Shown here: positions 18,641 to 27,842 of the stretch, one piece after another | Numbering within the stretch: the stretch's first letter is position 1 | How the letters are laid out: the number at the start of each line of letters is the position of its first letter | NCBI GenBank assembly: GCA_018335555.1 | Contig: JAGXST010000338.1 | Span: 1-43,865, forward strand | Direction: 5' to 3' | Source of the DNA: Actinomycetota bacterium | Lineage (GTDB): Bacteria; Actinomycetota; Nitriliruptoria; Nitriliruptorales; Nitriliruptoraceae | DNA: 43,865 nucleotides | Translations under genes and position numbers: made by a program | Notes under the pieces: generated by a model | What the model was told of the DNA's origin: nothing | The model's input: only the letters and a program-made list of their open reading frames with translations | Databases searched by the model: none

Positions 18641-21600
18641 TCAGAGTGTCGGCCCGCGGGTGCGGCGGCCTTGCGCACGAGCGGGCGCGGCCAGGGGAGG
18701 TTGATCGATGCGTGCGAGCCGCCGGGCGCGCCTCGCCGCGGTGTGGGCTCGCTCCGCGTCGCCTTGCTGCGCAGTGGCCTCGGGGGGTGCACCGAGCGGA
18801 TCGTCGCTGCCGATCTGGTGGCGGTCGCGGTAGGCAGCGACGACACGGACCTGTCGCATCCAGGCGGCGCGGCGGCGCGGATCGGCCGGAGGCTCACCGA
18901 GGTCGCGGGTCCAGGCCGTACCGTCGGCAACAGCGGTCTCGGCGAGCGCGGTGACGCGCTGTTCGATCAGTTCGGCACGCTCGGCCAGGGCGTGGCGCAG
19001 GTCGTGGGGCATGGGGCCGCTGGCGTGGGGGATCAGCCCGGCGATGTACCGGGTCGCGGGCTCTCCGCGGCCGGCCGTCGTCGAGGGGACGGCGGTGGCG
19101 TTGGCAACCCGGTGGTGAAGGACGGCGGCGATGTCGTCAGCGTCATCGAACCCTCGCGTCGCGACGAGCCGCGGGAACAGGGCGTCGAGGTCGCGACCGT
19201 CGGCGTCGGCCCGGCGCAGCTCGGCGGCCAGCGGTCCGAACGCGTCGGAGATCAGCACCGCGGCGACCTGCTCAGGCTGGAGGCCGGAGCCTTGGATCAG
19301 GGCGGTCCAGCGGTCGTGTTGGGCTGCGGCAGCGATGGTGTCGTACTCGGCGGCGAGCTGGGCGATGCCCGTCCAGGTGTGCTGCTCGGCCGTGATGGTC
19401 TCGTGCGCCGAGGGTTCGGCACCGACGTGACGGAGCACGCCGGTGAGCACGCTACGGGCGGTGACGTCGGCGTCGTCGGGGTGCTGGTGATGCTCTGCAT
19501 CGGGCTGGTCGGTGGCCACGTAGGCGATGTTGCTGCTGCGGCCACGGGTGAGGGCCACGTAGCAGGTCTCGCGGGTCATCCCGGGCTGCACGATGGCGTG
19601 GGCGGTGTCGACGGTGGCGCCTTGGGCGCGGTAGGCGGTGGTGGCGTAGGCCAGCTCGACGTGTTCGGCGACGTAGTCGGCCGGCAACGTCACCTTCGGA
19701 CCGTGCCGTCGGCCAGCGCGGCGCACGGTCAGCGACCCTTCGCGGTTCGCTCCCGTGACGGTCCAGCGGTCTCCGTTGGTCACCCAGCCGCGTCCGACGG
19801 TCAGCCGGCGATGGTTGCGGCGGGTGACGACCAGGTCGCCGGCGGACGCTTCGGTGCCGTCGTGGAGTGTCACCTGCCCGGTCGGGGCGACGTGGCCGGC
19901 CACGATCCGGTCCAACCGCGCGCGGGTGTTGAGCAGCGTGACCGTGTCGACGGTCTCGGCGATCATGACCGAGGACCGGCCGGTCGCGAGGTCGGCGGCC
20001 CAGGCCTGGTAGGCGGCGTCGAGCATGTCGGCGGTCTCACCCTCACGCAGCCGCCCGTGGGTTTGGTAGGTGTCGATCACGCTGACGTCGCCGGCGCGGA
20101 GCCGTAACGACGCGGCGGCCTCCCAGTCGTGGTGGAAGCGGCGCACCTCGGCCAGCGTTGGGGCATCGTCACGGGCGCGGGCGAGCATCCCGAACGCTCC
20201 ACCGGCATCGACTGCGGCGAGCTGGGCAGGGTCCCCGACCAGCAGCACCTTCGCTCCGGCCTTGGCGGCCTGGCCGACGATCCGGTCCAGGGTGAGGGTG
20301 CCGGCCATCGAGGCCTCGTCGACGATCACCAGCTGCCCCGCCGACAGCGAGACACCTCGGGCGGTGTGGTCGTGGAGCCACTTGGCGGTGTTCTCGGTCG
20401 GCATGTCGAGGTCGTCGCCCAGCACCTGTGCCGCGGCTGCGGACGGGGCGAGGCCGACGACCGACCCGGCCCCGTGGGCCGTCTCCCAGACGTGGCGCAG
20501 CGTGTGCATCGTGGTGGTCTTGCCGGCTCCGGCCGGGCCGAGCAACACGTCCACCGTCCGGCGGGAGGTGACGATCGCACGCAGCGCGCCGTGCTGATCG
20601 GCACCCAACCTGCGCCCCTTCCGTGCCACCCGACCGACGCCCCATTCGACGTCCGCGACGGAGGCGGTCGGCGCGTTGGTGGTGTCGGCGAGGTGAAGGA
20701 GCCGATCCTCGGCCTCCAGCAGGGCGGTCGAGGAGAACACGGTGGCGTGCTTGGGGCGGAACACGCTGCTCCCATCCGATCGCTGGAGGGCCGCCGGGGA
20801 GGTTGCGAGCTCGGGCGGGGTCAGCCGCAACGATGCTCGTTCGGCGGCATCGACGATCAGACCCACCACCGCCTCGCGATCGACCGTCGACGCGAACCGC
20901 AGGCCCATAACCTGGCGGGAGGCTTCGGCGTGCAGGTTCCAACGACGCCACGTCGAGCGCCTGTCACCTACGACGTCGACCACGGTGCGGCCGATCTCGG
21001 CGAGCGCGTCCAGCGGCAGATCCTCGGCCGCCAGCAGCCGCTCGCTCCGTCTCATGGCGAGCAGGTTGCCCGCCCACCCCGTCGCCTCGGTCTCCAGCAC
21101 CCCGGAGGCACGGACCCGCCACTGGTCGGTGAGATCGGCGAGCGAGGTCAGGGTCTTGGCCGGTCGGGTGGCAAGCGTGGCCTGCGCGCGCAGCTTGAGG
21201 ATGGTCGTGGCCGACGGGCGTCGGCCGTGCTCGGCGCGGTAGCGGGCGATCAGCTCCTCGGTCTCCTGCTCGATCGCATGAGAGCGGCTGGAGAACGCCT
21301 CGACCAGCCGCTCGGGCACGCCGGCGATCTCCCACGCCCGGTTGCGGTCCCGACCGCGATCGCGAGCCTCCCATCCGACACCGAGCATGCGGGTGAGGTG
21401 GTCGGCGAGCAGCCCGTTGTAGTGCTCGGACAGCGCAACGGTGGCCGCGTGCATCGGTCGACCATCAAGCGACCGCCACCGCCCGTCGTAGACGGTCCGC
21501 ACCTTGTTCGAGATCACCACGTGGGTGTGCAACTGGGGGTCGCCGGCACGCGAGTCGTAGTGGTCGTAGGCGGTTGCGATCAACCCCTCGACCTCGACCT

Positions 21601-22234
21601 GCGCAACCGCTCCGTCCGGCCCGTTGGCGCCGGTGCGGGTGGCGGCAACCTCGTGTTCCATCAGCTTGATGACGTCGGCAACCGCCGCGTGATGCGCCGC
21701 CACGATCCTCGCCTTCGTCTCGGCGTCCGCAACCGCCCACAGGGCCGACACCGACTTCGGCACCGAGAACGTGTAGTCGTAGCCGGCCACGGCCCGGCGG
21801 ACCGGACGAGCGGCCTCCTCGGCTTGGATGCCGTCGACCGCAGCAGCACGGTCGCCGGCGGACAGCTCGGGGTCGAGGGCGGCGATGCGCTCGTCGATGC
21901 GCTCCTCGCGGCTGCGGTAGATGGGGTAGGCATGACCCAATGGCTCGCCGGTGACCGGGTCGCAGCCCATCCCCAACAGCAGCTGGAGTTGTTCCTCCGA
22001 CACCGTGTCCCCGGACCGCAGTTGCCCGTCGCCCAGGCTTCGGATACCCGAGCCGAACCAGAACCCTGGTGGACAGCCCGCTTCGGCGTAGTAGCGGGTC
22101 AACGGCGTGGACAGGTCCCGCCCTCCGTCACCCGCAGCGACCGAGGCCAGCAGATAGCGGTAGCCATCTCCCGCCGACATCACCCGCATCGACACCGTCA
22201 CACCACACCACCCGAACGCCGGCCCTCGTGTCAC
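18641..22234 (-). CDS. MobF/TrwC-type relaxase with RecD-like helicase domain
   Basis: MSAGDGYRYLLASVAAGD…; relaxase histidines DPQLHTHVVISNKV; helicase Walker A LLGPAGAGKTTTMHTL, LVIVDEASMAGT, VALTRGRSSN. Start may be the ATG at 22189. Confidence 0.92.
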   Translation of the reverse strand: MTRGPAFGWCGVTVSMRVMSAGDGYRYLLASVAAGDGGRDLSTPLTRYYAEAGCPPGFWFGSGIRSLGDGQLRSGDTVSEEQLQLLLGMGCDPVTGEPLGHAYPIYRSREERIDERIAALDPELSAGDRAAAVDGIQAEEAARPVRRAVAGYDYTFSVPKSVSALWAVADAETKARIVAAHHAAVADVIKLMEHEVAATRTGANGPDGAVAQVEVEGLIATAYDHYDSRAGDPQLHTHVVISNKVRTVYDGRWRSLDGRPMHAATVALSEHYNGLLADHLTRMLGVGWEARDRGRDRNRAWEIAGVPERLVEAFSSRSHAIEQETEELIARYRAEHGRRPSATTILKLRAQATLATRPAKTLTSLADLTDQWRVRASGVLETEATGWAGNLLAMRRSERLLAAEDLPLDALAEIGRTVVDVVGDRRSTWRRWNLHAEASRQVMGLRFASTVDREAVVGLIVDAAERASLRLTPPELATSPAALQRSDGSSVFRPKHATVFSSTALLEAEDRLLHLADTTNAPTASVADVEWGVGRVARKGRRLGADQHGALRAIVTSRRTVDVLLGPAGAGKTTTMHTLRHVWETAHGAGSVVGLAPSAAAAQVLGDDLDMPTENTAKWLHDHTARGVSLSAGQLVIVDEASMAGTLTLDRIVGQAAKAGAKVLLVGDPAQLAAVDAGGAFGMLARARDDAPTLAEVRRFHHDWEAAASLRLRAGDVSVIDTYQTHGRLREGETADMLDAAYQAWAADLATGRSSVMIAETVDTVTLLNTRARLDRIVAGHVAPTGQVTLHDGTEASAGDLVVTRRNHRRLTVGRGWVTNGDRWTVTGANREGSLTVRRAGRRHGPKVTLPADYVAEHVELAYATTAYRAQGATVDTAHAIVQPGMTRETCYVALTRGRSSNIAYVATDQPDAEHHQHPDDADVTARSVLTGVLRHVGAEPSAHETITAEQHTWTGIAQLAAEYDTIAAAAQHDRWTALIQGSGLQPEQVAAVLISDAFGPLAAELRRADADGRDLDALFPRLVATRGFDDADDIAAVLHHRVANATAVPSTTAGRGEPATRYIAGLIPHASGPMPHDLRHALAERAELIEQRVTALAETAVADGTAWTRDLGEPPADPRRRAAWMRQVRVVAAYRDRHQIGSDDPLGAPPEATAQQGDAERAHTAARRARRLARIDQPPLAAPARAQGRRTRGPTL

Positions 22235-22400
22235 GAAGGTGTGCTCCGGGCGGCCTTACCCCTCGACGTGCAAGAGGTGTGACCGCGCGATCCGCTGCCG
22301 TCGGCGGCGGTGAGTCCGAACTCGACGATGGCGCGGCAGACGTTCGCTGCCAGAACGGTGCGGATGTTGCCGACGGGATGTTGAACGCGTCCGGCTCGAC

Positions 22401-23040
22401 GACGACGGCAGCGGATACAAGCCCCGGGAGGCGATCGGCCTCGACGCGATCGCCGCGCTCGGTCTGCCGTTCTGGCTCGCCGGCGGGCTACGAGACCCCG
22501 GCCGGGCTGGCCGCTGCCCGTGAGGCGCGCGCGGTCGGGATCCAGGTCGGGACCCCCTTCGCGGTCTGCGACGAGGCGGGATGGATCCGCAGCTGCGGAC
22601 GGCGGCCCTGGCCGCGGCACGCGCCGGTCGCGTCACGGTCCGAACCGACCCTGGCACCTCCCCCACCGGCTACCCGCTCAAAGTCCTCGACCTCCCTCGC
22701 ACGCTCAGCGAGCAAGCGGTCTCACCCGCCCGTCGGGCCGTTCGAAGGCTTCGCGGAGGTAGCCGAGGTCGCAGGTGCGTGGCCGCTGGTCTCGCTGCCC
22801 CGCCGAACCCATCGAGGACTACCTGGCCAAGGGCAGCGCTCTCGCCGGCACCCACCAGCGCCACTGCCTGTGCGACGCAGTGACCGCGACCCTCGGGCTC
22901 GGCACACCCGTCCCGGCCACGCGGTCGAACCGGCGCTCGTACCGCCGGTGGCTACGCCGCCAACCTCACCCGCTAACCCCCCCGCGGCGCTTGTTCCTAC
23001 ACCGCACGGTACGTGGTCGACCACCTCCTCGACACGACCG
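22401..23040 (+). pseudogene. Decayed nitronate monooxygenase (2-nitropropane dioxygenase family)
   Basis: Reading across frames: IGLDAIAALGLPFWLAGG/YETPAGLAAAREARAVGIQVGTPFAVCDEAG/MDPQLRTAALAAARAGRVTVRTDPGTSPTGYPLKVLDLPRTLS…/RCPAEPIEDYLAKGSALAGTHQRHCLCDAVTATLGLG. Confidence 0.8.
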
Positions 23041-23164
23041 CCACGCTGACACCCGCGTGAACTGCCGACGATGATCCAGAGCAGACCGAGCAGGCAGGAC
23101 GAGACCCCGCGGTCGGGGGTCACTCAGCCCTGTCCCGTCGTCGGCGAGGCAGCTCGTGCGGTCT

Positions 23165-23445
23165 CGGTGAAGGTGGGCGACGGGCGCGCCCTCGACTGGG
23201 CGAGGGTGCTGGCAGCTGGGAGAAGGTGCTGGTGTTCACGCAGTTCCCATGGTGGGGCGGGCAGTCCCAGACACACCTCCGCAGGCGGTTCGAACGCGGC
23301 GCCCTCGCCCTCCATGGCGAGGGCGGTGAGCCGAACGGGACCGGATGGTCGCCGCCTTCCAGCGCACCGTCGGCCCCAGCGTCTTCCTGCTGTCGCTGTA
23401 GGCCGGTGGGGTGGGCTACACCTAGCGTGGTGAACCACGGTCCTT
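23165..23445 (+). pseudogene. Remnant of an SNF2-family helicase C-terminal domain
   Basis: Reading across frames: EKVLVFTQFPWWGGQSQTHLRRRFERGALALHGEG/…RDRMVAAFQRTVGPSVFLLSL*AGGVGYT, matching SNF2 helicase motifs IV-V with frameshifts and stops. Confidence 0.75.
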
Positions 23446-23459
23446 GATCTGGCCCGAGC

Positions 23460-23792
23460 GTGGACGACGAGCTGACCACCCGGCTCGCCTCGTCTCCGCC
23501 CCTCGTGGCCAACTACCTGATCCTGGCGGGCGGCAGGAGCGCGCCACGGCTCGCCCGACACTTCGCCTTACCGGTCGACCAGCGGCGGGTCGCCGTCGAC
23601 GGCGAGTACCGCACCGCGCTCCATGGCGTGTACGCGATCGGGCGGCTCACCCGGCCCGACCGGAGCCAGGCCATCATCTCCGCCGGCGCCGGAGCGGTCG
23701 CCGCGCTCGACATCTTCTGCCGCGAAGCCGGCCATCACATCCACGACTGGGACGCCCCAACCGAGCACGATCACGATCATCCCAACCTGTGA
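23460..23792 (+). pseudogene. C-terminal fragment of an FAD/NAD(P) oxidoreductase (thioredoxin reductase-like)
   Basis: VDGEYRTALHGVYAIGRLTRPDRSQAIISAGAGAVAALDIFCREAGHHIHDWD, without the N-terminal FAD and NADPH motifs. Confidence 0.65.
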
Positions 23793-23813
23793 GAGCCGAG
23801 GGTGCAGCCCGGA

Positions 23814-24923
23814 TCAACCTGGTCCGCTGGGGAGCCGCACGGTGAAAGTGGCGCCCCGACCCAGCCCGTCGCTGTCGGCGGTGATGGTGCCGCCGTGACC
23901 GTGCACGATGGCGCGGCTGATGGTCAGGCCGATGCCGCTGCCGGCAACGGGGCGGCGGGCGGGGTCGGCACGGAAGAACCGCTCGAAGACCTGTGGCAGA
24001 TGCTCTGGGGCGATGCCGGCCCCGGTGTCGCGGACCTCGATGCTGACCTGGTCGTGGACGTGTTCCGCCGAGACGGTGACGCGTCCGCCTCCGGGCGTGT
24101 GCTCGAGGGCGTTGCGCAGGAGGTTGGTGAGCACCTGGGTCAACCGGTCGCGGTCGCCCGTCAAGGTGAGCGGCCCTTCGGGCAGCCGATGCCGCAGTTC
24201 CACCTGACGTTCGCGTGCGTCCGGGGTGGATGCGCCCACGGCCGCGCGGACGATCGCCCCGACGTCGAGCGGGGACAGCTCGAGGGCGAGCTGGCCCTCC
24301 TCGGCGCGGGAGACCAGCGACAGGTCCTCCAACAGACGCTGCAGCCGGCCGGTGGCCTCCTCCAGTATCGCGAAGGTTGCATCGTCGATCTCGACGACGC
24401 CGTCGGCCAGCCCTTCGTGGTAGGCCTGGATCGTCGCCAGGGGGGTGCGCAGTTCGTGGGCGAGGTCGGCGAGGAGCCGGCGGCGGGTGTCCTCGGTGTG
24501 TTCGAGGGCGTCGGCCATCTCGTTGAACGCGTCGGTCAGGTCGGCGAGCTCGTCGTCGGCGGCGGGGCGGGGTGCGCGTTCCGTGAGCCGGCCGTCGGCG
24601 AGGGCCCCGGCGGTGCGGGAGAGCTGTTCGACGGGTCGGGCGATCCTGGTGGCCAGCAGCCAGGAGACGGCGGTGGCGGCGATCGCGGCGGCGAGGACCC
24701 CGAGGGTGAGCGCCAACGAGAGGGTCTCAGACAGGGCCCGGTCGAGGTGGTGGGCGACGACATCGGAGACGGGGCCGACCGCACGTCGGATGTGGTCGTG
24801 GAAGATGGGCGGGGCGACGAGGAACGCGACGACGCCGAGCGTGGCGGCCCCGACGAGGATGACCAGCAGCTGGCCGACGAACAGCCGCCGGACCAGCCGT
24901 CGCCGTGGGGTCCGGGTGCTCAC
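23814..24923 (-). CDS. HAMP-domain sensor histidine kinase
   Basis: HAMP region; LLADLAHELRTPLATIQAYHEGL (H-box), LTNLLRNALEHTPGGG (N-box), VSIEVRDTGAGI, FERFFR, GSGIGLTISRAIVHGHGG. Confidence 0.95.
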   Translation of the reverse strand: MSTRTPRRRLVRRLFVGQLLVILVGAATLGVVAFLVAPPIFHDHIRRAVGPVSDVVAHHLDRALSETLSLALTLGVLAAAIAATAVSWLLATRIARPVEQLSRTAGALADGRLTERAPRPAADDELADLTDAFNEMADALEHTEDTRRRLLADLAHELRTPLATIQAYHEGLADGVVEIDDATFAILEEATGRLQRLLEDLSLVSRAEEGQLALELSPLDVGAIVRAAVGASTPDARERQVELRHRLPEGPLTLTGDRDRLTQVLTNLLRNALEHTPGGGRVTVSAEHVHDQVSIEVRDTGAGIAPEHLPQVFERFFRADPARRPVAGSGIGLTISRAIVHGHGGTITADSDGLGRGATFTVRLPSGPG

Positions 24924-25612
24924 GCGTCGACCATGCGGTAGCCGACCCCGCGCACGGTGCGGACGAAGCTCGGTACCTCGCCGGTGTCACCCAGCTTGCG
25001 GCGCAGGTTGGCGATGTGGACCGCGACGACGTGGTCGTCGCGGTAGGCCGAGGATCCCCACACCCGGTCGAGCAGCTGGTCCTTGGAGAAGACCACCCGT
25101 GGCTCAGCGCTCAGGGTGTCGAGCAGGTCGAACTCAAGACGGGTGAGCTCGACCGGTTCACCGCCGACGTGGACCTCCCGGGCGATGGGTTCGATGGTGA
25201 GCTCACCGAACCGCCGCACGTCGGCGGTGGCCAGGGGGCTTCGGCGGGGGCGGCGCAGCATGGCCTGGATGCGGGCCACCAGCTCGTTCGGCGAGAACGG
25301 CTTGGTGACGTAGTCGTCCGCGCCGACCCGTAGCCCCACGATCCGGTCGACCTCGTCGCTGCGGGCCGTGAGCATCACGATGTAGGGGTCGGCGTCCTCG
25401 CGGACACGCCGGGCGACCTCGAGCCCGTCGATCCCGGGCAGCATCAGGTCGAGCACGATGACGTCCGGTCGGACCTTGTCGATGACCGCGAGCGCCTCTT
25501 CACCGTCGTAGGCGGCGTGGACCTCGTACCCCTCACGACGCAGGTAACGCAAGACCAGGTCCACCAGCGGGCGTTCGTCGTCGACGACGACGATCGAGAC
25601 CGTTCGGTTCAC
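24920..25612 (-). CDS. OmpR/PhoB-family response regulator
   Basis: Receiver VVDDERPLVD…DVIVLDLMLPGIDGLE…YVTKPFSP; winged helix LTRLEFDLLDTLS…VWGSSAYRDDHVVAVHIANLRRKLGD…VRTVRGVGYRM. Confidence 0.96.
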   Translation of the reverse strand: MNRTVSIVVVDDERPLVDLVLRYLRREGYEVHAAYDGEEALAVIDKVRPDVIVLDLMLPGIDGLEVARRVREDADPYIVMLTARSDEVDRIVGLRVGADDYVTKPFSPNELVARIQAMLRRPRRSPLATADVRRFGELTIEPIAREVHVGGEPVELTRLEFDLLDTLSAEPRVVFSKDQLLDRVWGSSAYRDDHVVAVHIANLRRKLGDTGEVPSFVRTVRGVGYRMVDA

Positions 25613-25839
25613 GTGTTACGTCCCTGTCCAGCTGCGGTCAGCTCGTGGCGCAGGTGACGGTACTCGTCGATGTCGAGCTCGCCGCGGGCGAGGCGTTCGT
25701 CGAGGATCGTCCGCGCCGAGGGGGGCGGGTCACCAGCGGGGAAGAGCCGGGTGGTCGCCCAGATCGCGACCAGCACGACCACGAGCCAGAACCCGGCCAT
25801 CGACAGCCAGTGCCACCAGGGTGCGACGGTCCACATCAT
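25609..25839 (-). CDS. Small membrane protein with SHOCT-like C-terminus
   Basis: One TM segment and SARTILDERLARGELDIDEYRHLRHELT. Confidence 0.75.
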   Translation of the reverse strand: MMWTVAPWWHWLSMAGFWLVVVLVAIWATTRLFPAGDPPPSARTILDERLARGELDIDEYRHLRHELTAAGQGRNT

Positions 25840-25872
25840 GTGCGGTCCCTTCTCGTGTGGGGCGGTGTCAGG

Positions 25873-26445
25873 TCAGCTGGCGGAGGCGGTGGGGCTGAAG
25901 TTGCCGGTGACGTGCACGGCCGCTTGCTCGCCGTCGGCGAGCAGCGGGATCGCGAGGTGGTGGGGGCCGTCCATCCCGGCGTGCATCTGCAGCGGGAACT
26001 GCACCAACACCGAGCCTCCCGGTGGGACCGGGAAGCGCTGGTCCACCTGAGTGAGTTCGCCGTCGACGTAGATCGGCCCCGGGCAGCACCCTTCGACGAC
26101 CTGGGGCTGGCCGGCGGTGAAGGCGACCTCCCGGTCGGTGGGGTTGGTGACCTCCCAACCGGGCACGTAGGTCACCTCGAGCGCGACCTCGCCCATCGCC
26201 ACCTCGACGCCGGCGATCTGCAGGCCAGCGAGCTGCACCTCGCCGGACACCTCACCCGGCGCCGTCCGCGCGATCCCTCCCATGGGGTTGGGCAGGGACT
26301 CCTCGAGCGCGATCAGATCGGAAGGTGACAGTGCCGCCGCCACGAGCACAGCGAACACGCCGAGAGCGACGACAGCAGCGATCAGCGGCGTGGACCCGAG
26401 ACGGCCTCGTCGGTCGGCTCGGGTCGGGTGGGTCGTTCGGGTCAT
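25873..26445 (-). CDS. Membrane-anchored secreted protein of unknown function with CCPGPIYVDG motif
   Basis: N-terminal TM then beta-rich domain; VEGCCPGPIYVDGELTQVDQRFPVPPGGSVLVQFPLQMHAGMDGPHHLAIPL; first gene of the two-component operon. Confidence 0.75.
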   Translation of the reverse strand: MTRTTHPTRADRRGRLGSTPLIAAVVALGVFAVLVAAALSPSDLIALEESLPNPMGGIARTAPGEVSGEVQLAGLQIAGVEVAMGEVALEVTYVPGWEVTNPTDREVAFTAGQPQVVEGCCPGPIYVDGELTQVDQRFPVPPGGSVLVQFPLQMHAGMDGPHHLAIPLLADGEQAAVHVTGNFSPTASAS

Positions 26446-26567
26446 GTCCCAGTCTCCTCGCTGCCGGGCCGGAACCGGCTCAGGTGGCGGCGGTGATCCC
26501 GCCGTGCGTCGCTCGTACGCTCGAAGGTCGTCGAGTGCAGCGTGCCGGCGGACGGTGCGGACGGCGG

Positions 26568-26692
26568 CAAGGACGCATCAAGAGACCGTCAAGGCTGCGT
26601 GGCCCTCCCTGGCGCGGCACGAGAACCCCGTGAGGTGTCGAGCATCGTCATGTGTCAGTAGCTCGACAAGGTTGGTTCAAGAACCCATCAAG
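26568..26692. promoter_or_regulatory. Two triplets of CAAG at 11-bp period; probable response-regulator binding arrays
   Basis: CAAG at 26568, 26579, 26590 and at 26667, 26678, 26689; gap between triplets 77 bp = 7 x 11. Confidence 0.65.
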
Positions 26693-26768
26693 CAGGCTAC
26701 CCGGCACCCGTCGGACCGCGAGAACCGGGATACCGTCGATCCCCGAAGCCCCGCTCAAGGACGTCTCC

Positions 26769-27335
26769 GTGCGCATCCGTTCCAAGCTCATCGTCACCGC
26801 GAGCCTCGCGGCCGGGCTCGTCCTTTCGGCCTGCTCCGGATCCGACGAGCCGGCCGCCGTCGATACCGCCGGAGAAACCACCGACGACGCGGTCGGCGAG
26901 GACGGCGATGACACGCCAATGGGGGACGACGGCCTGGACCACGCCGACGATGAGGCGATGGGCGAGGCGATGGGCGAGGCCGCTGACGCCTCCGAAGCCA
27001 CCCGCACGATCTCGGTCGAGGCCTTCGACATGGCCTTCGACCCCGAAACGATCTCGGTCGAGCCTGGCGAGGTGGTGACCTTCGAGGTGACCAACACCGG
27101 CGAGGCCGCCCACGAGTTCTTCCTCGGCGACGGCGCCATGCAGCAGGAGCACGCCGAGGAGATGGCGGGCATGGACAGCGACATGGCGCACGACGAGCCG
27201 TACAGCATCCGTCTCGACCCGGACGAGACCAAGGAGCTCACCTGGCGGTTCGCCGAGAGCGGCGAGGTCGAGTTCGCCTGCCACGAACCCGGCCACTACC
27301 AGGCCGGCATGCACGGCCAGATCACCGTCGGATGA
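26769..27335 (+). CDS. Cupredoxin-domain lipoprotein (plastocyanin/azurin-like)
   Basis: Lipobox LVLSACSGS; TISVEAFDMAFDPETISVEPGEVVTFEVTNTGEAAHEFFLGD…FACHEPGHYQAGMHGQITVG (Cu ligands H…C-H-M type). GTG start at 26769. Confidence 0.9.
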   Translation: MRIRSKLIVTASLAAGLVLSACSGSDEPAAVDTAGETTDDAVGEDGDDTPMGDDGLDHADDEAMGEAMGEAADASEATRTISVEAFDMAFDPETISVEPGEVVTFEVTNTGEAAHEFFLGDGAMQQEHAEEMAGMDSDMAHDEPYSIRLDPDETKELTWRFAESGEVEFACHEPGHYQAGMHGQITVG

Positions 27336-27523
27336 CCACCACCCCGCACCTGCGACCGGAGGAGCGCCAGATGAGTTGCGACCACGAGGGCTGCACCTGC
27401 ACTCCCCCGCCAGCCTCCATCTCCGGCGAGCTGCCCCAAGCCCCGCAAGGCGGCGACGCCGGTCCCGGTGGCTGCTGCGGCGGGCACCGCCACCCGAACG
27501 GTGAGCCGGCCACCGCCCGGTGA
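27332..27523 (+). CDS. Small Cys/His-rich protein, putative metal-binding/metallothionein-like
   Basis: MSCDHEGCTCTPPP…GPGGCCGGHRH; overlaps the cupredoxin stop (ATGA) or starts at ATG 27371. Confidence 0.55.
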   Translation: MTTTPHLRPEERQMSCDHEGCTCTPPPASISGELPQAPQGGDAGPGGCCGGHRHPNGEPATAR

Positions 27524-27842
27524 CGCCACCCCGGTGGCCGGCACCACCCTCAAGGTGCCGGCCACCACGACTCTTCCGGCCGCGCGCAGATGCCCCGCCG
27601 GCCCGCGGGGCACTCGTCGTTCTGAGGCGGGGACACTGCGAGCCGGTGGAGGACCAAGGCGGCCACCGCCACACCTCGCGACCCCCTGCGCGCCTGCCTC
27701 AAGCCCAGGGCGACCGCGACGAGACCGGCGGCTGCCTGTGGCGGACGGCGCTCCACGACGGTGAGTCCAGAACCGGCCGGTCGTGCCGCGACCGTTCTCT
27801 TGCGGACACCGTTCATCGATCCAGTGACCCGAGAACCCGCCG

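Noticed and set aside
20129-22282. 717-aa plus-strand ORF opposite the MobF relaxase
   Set aside because: Shadow ORF of a gene with intact relaxase and helicase motifs.
26940-26990. Tandem gaggcgatgggc repeat as regulatory or mobile repeat
   Set aside because: It is an in-frame GEAMGEAMGEA linker within the cupredoxin lipoprotein, i.e. ordinary low-complexity coding sequence.
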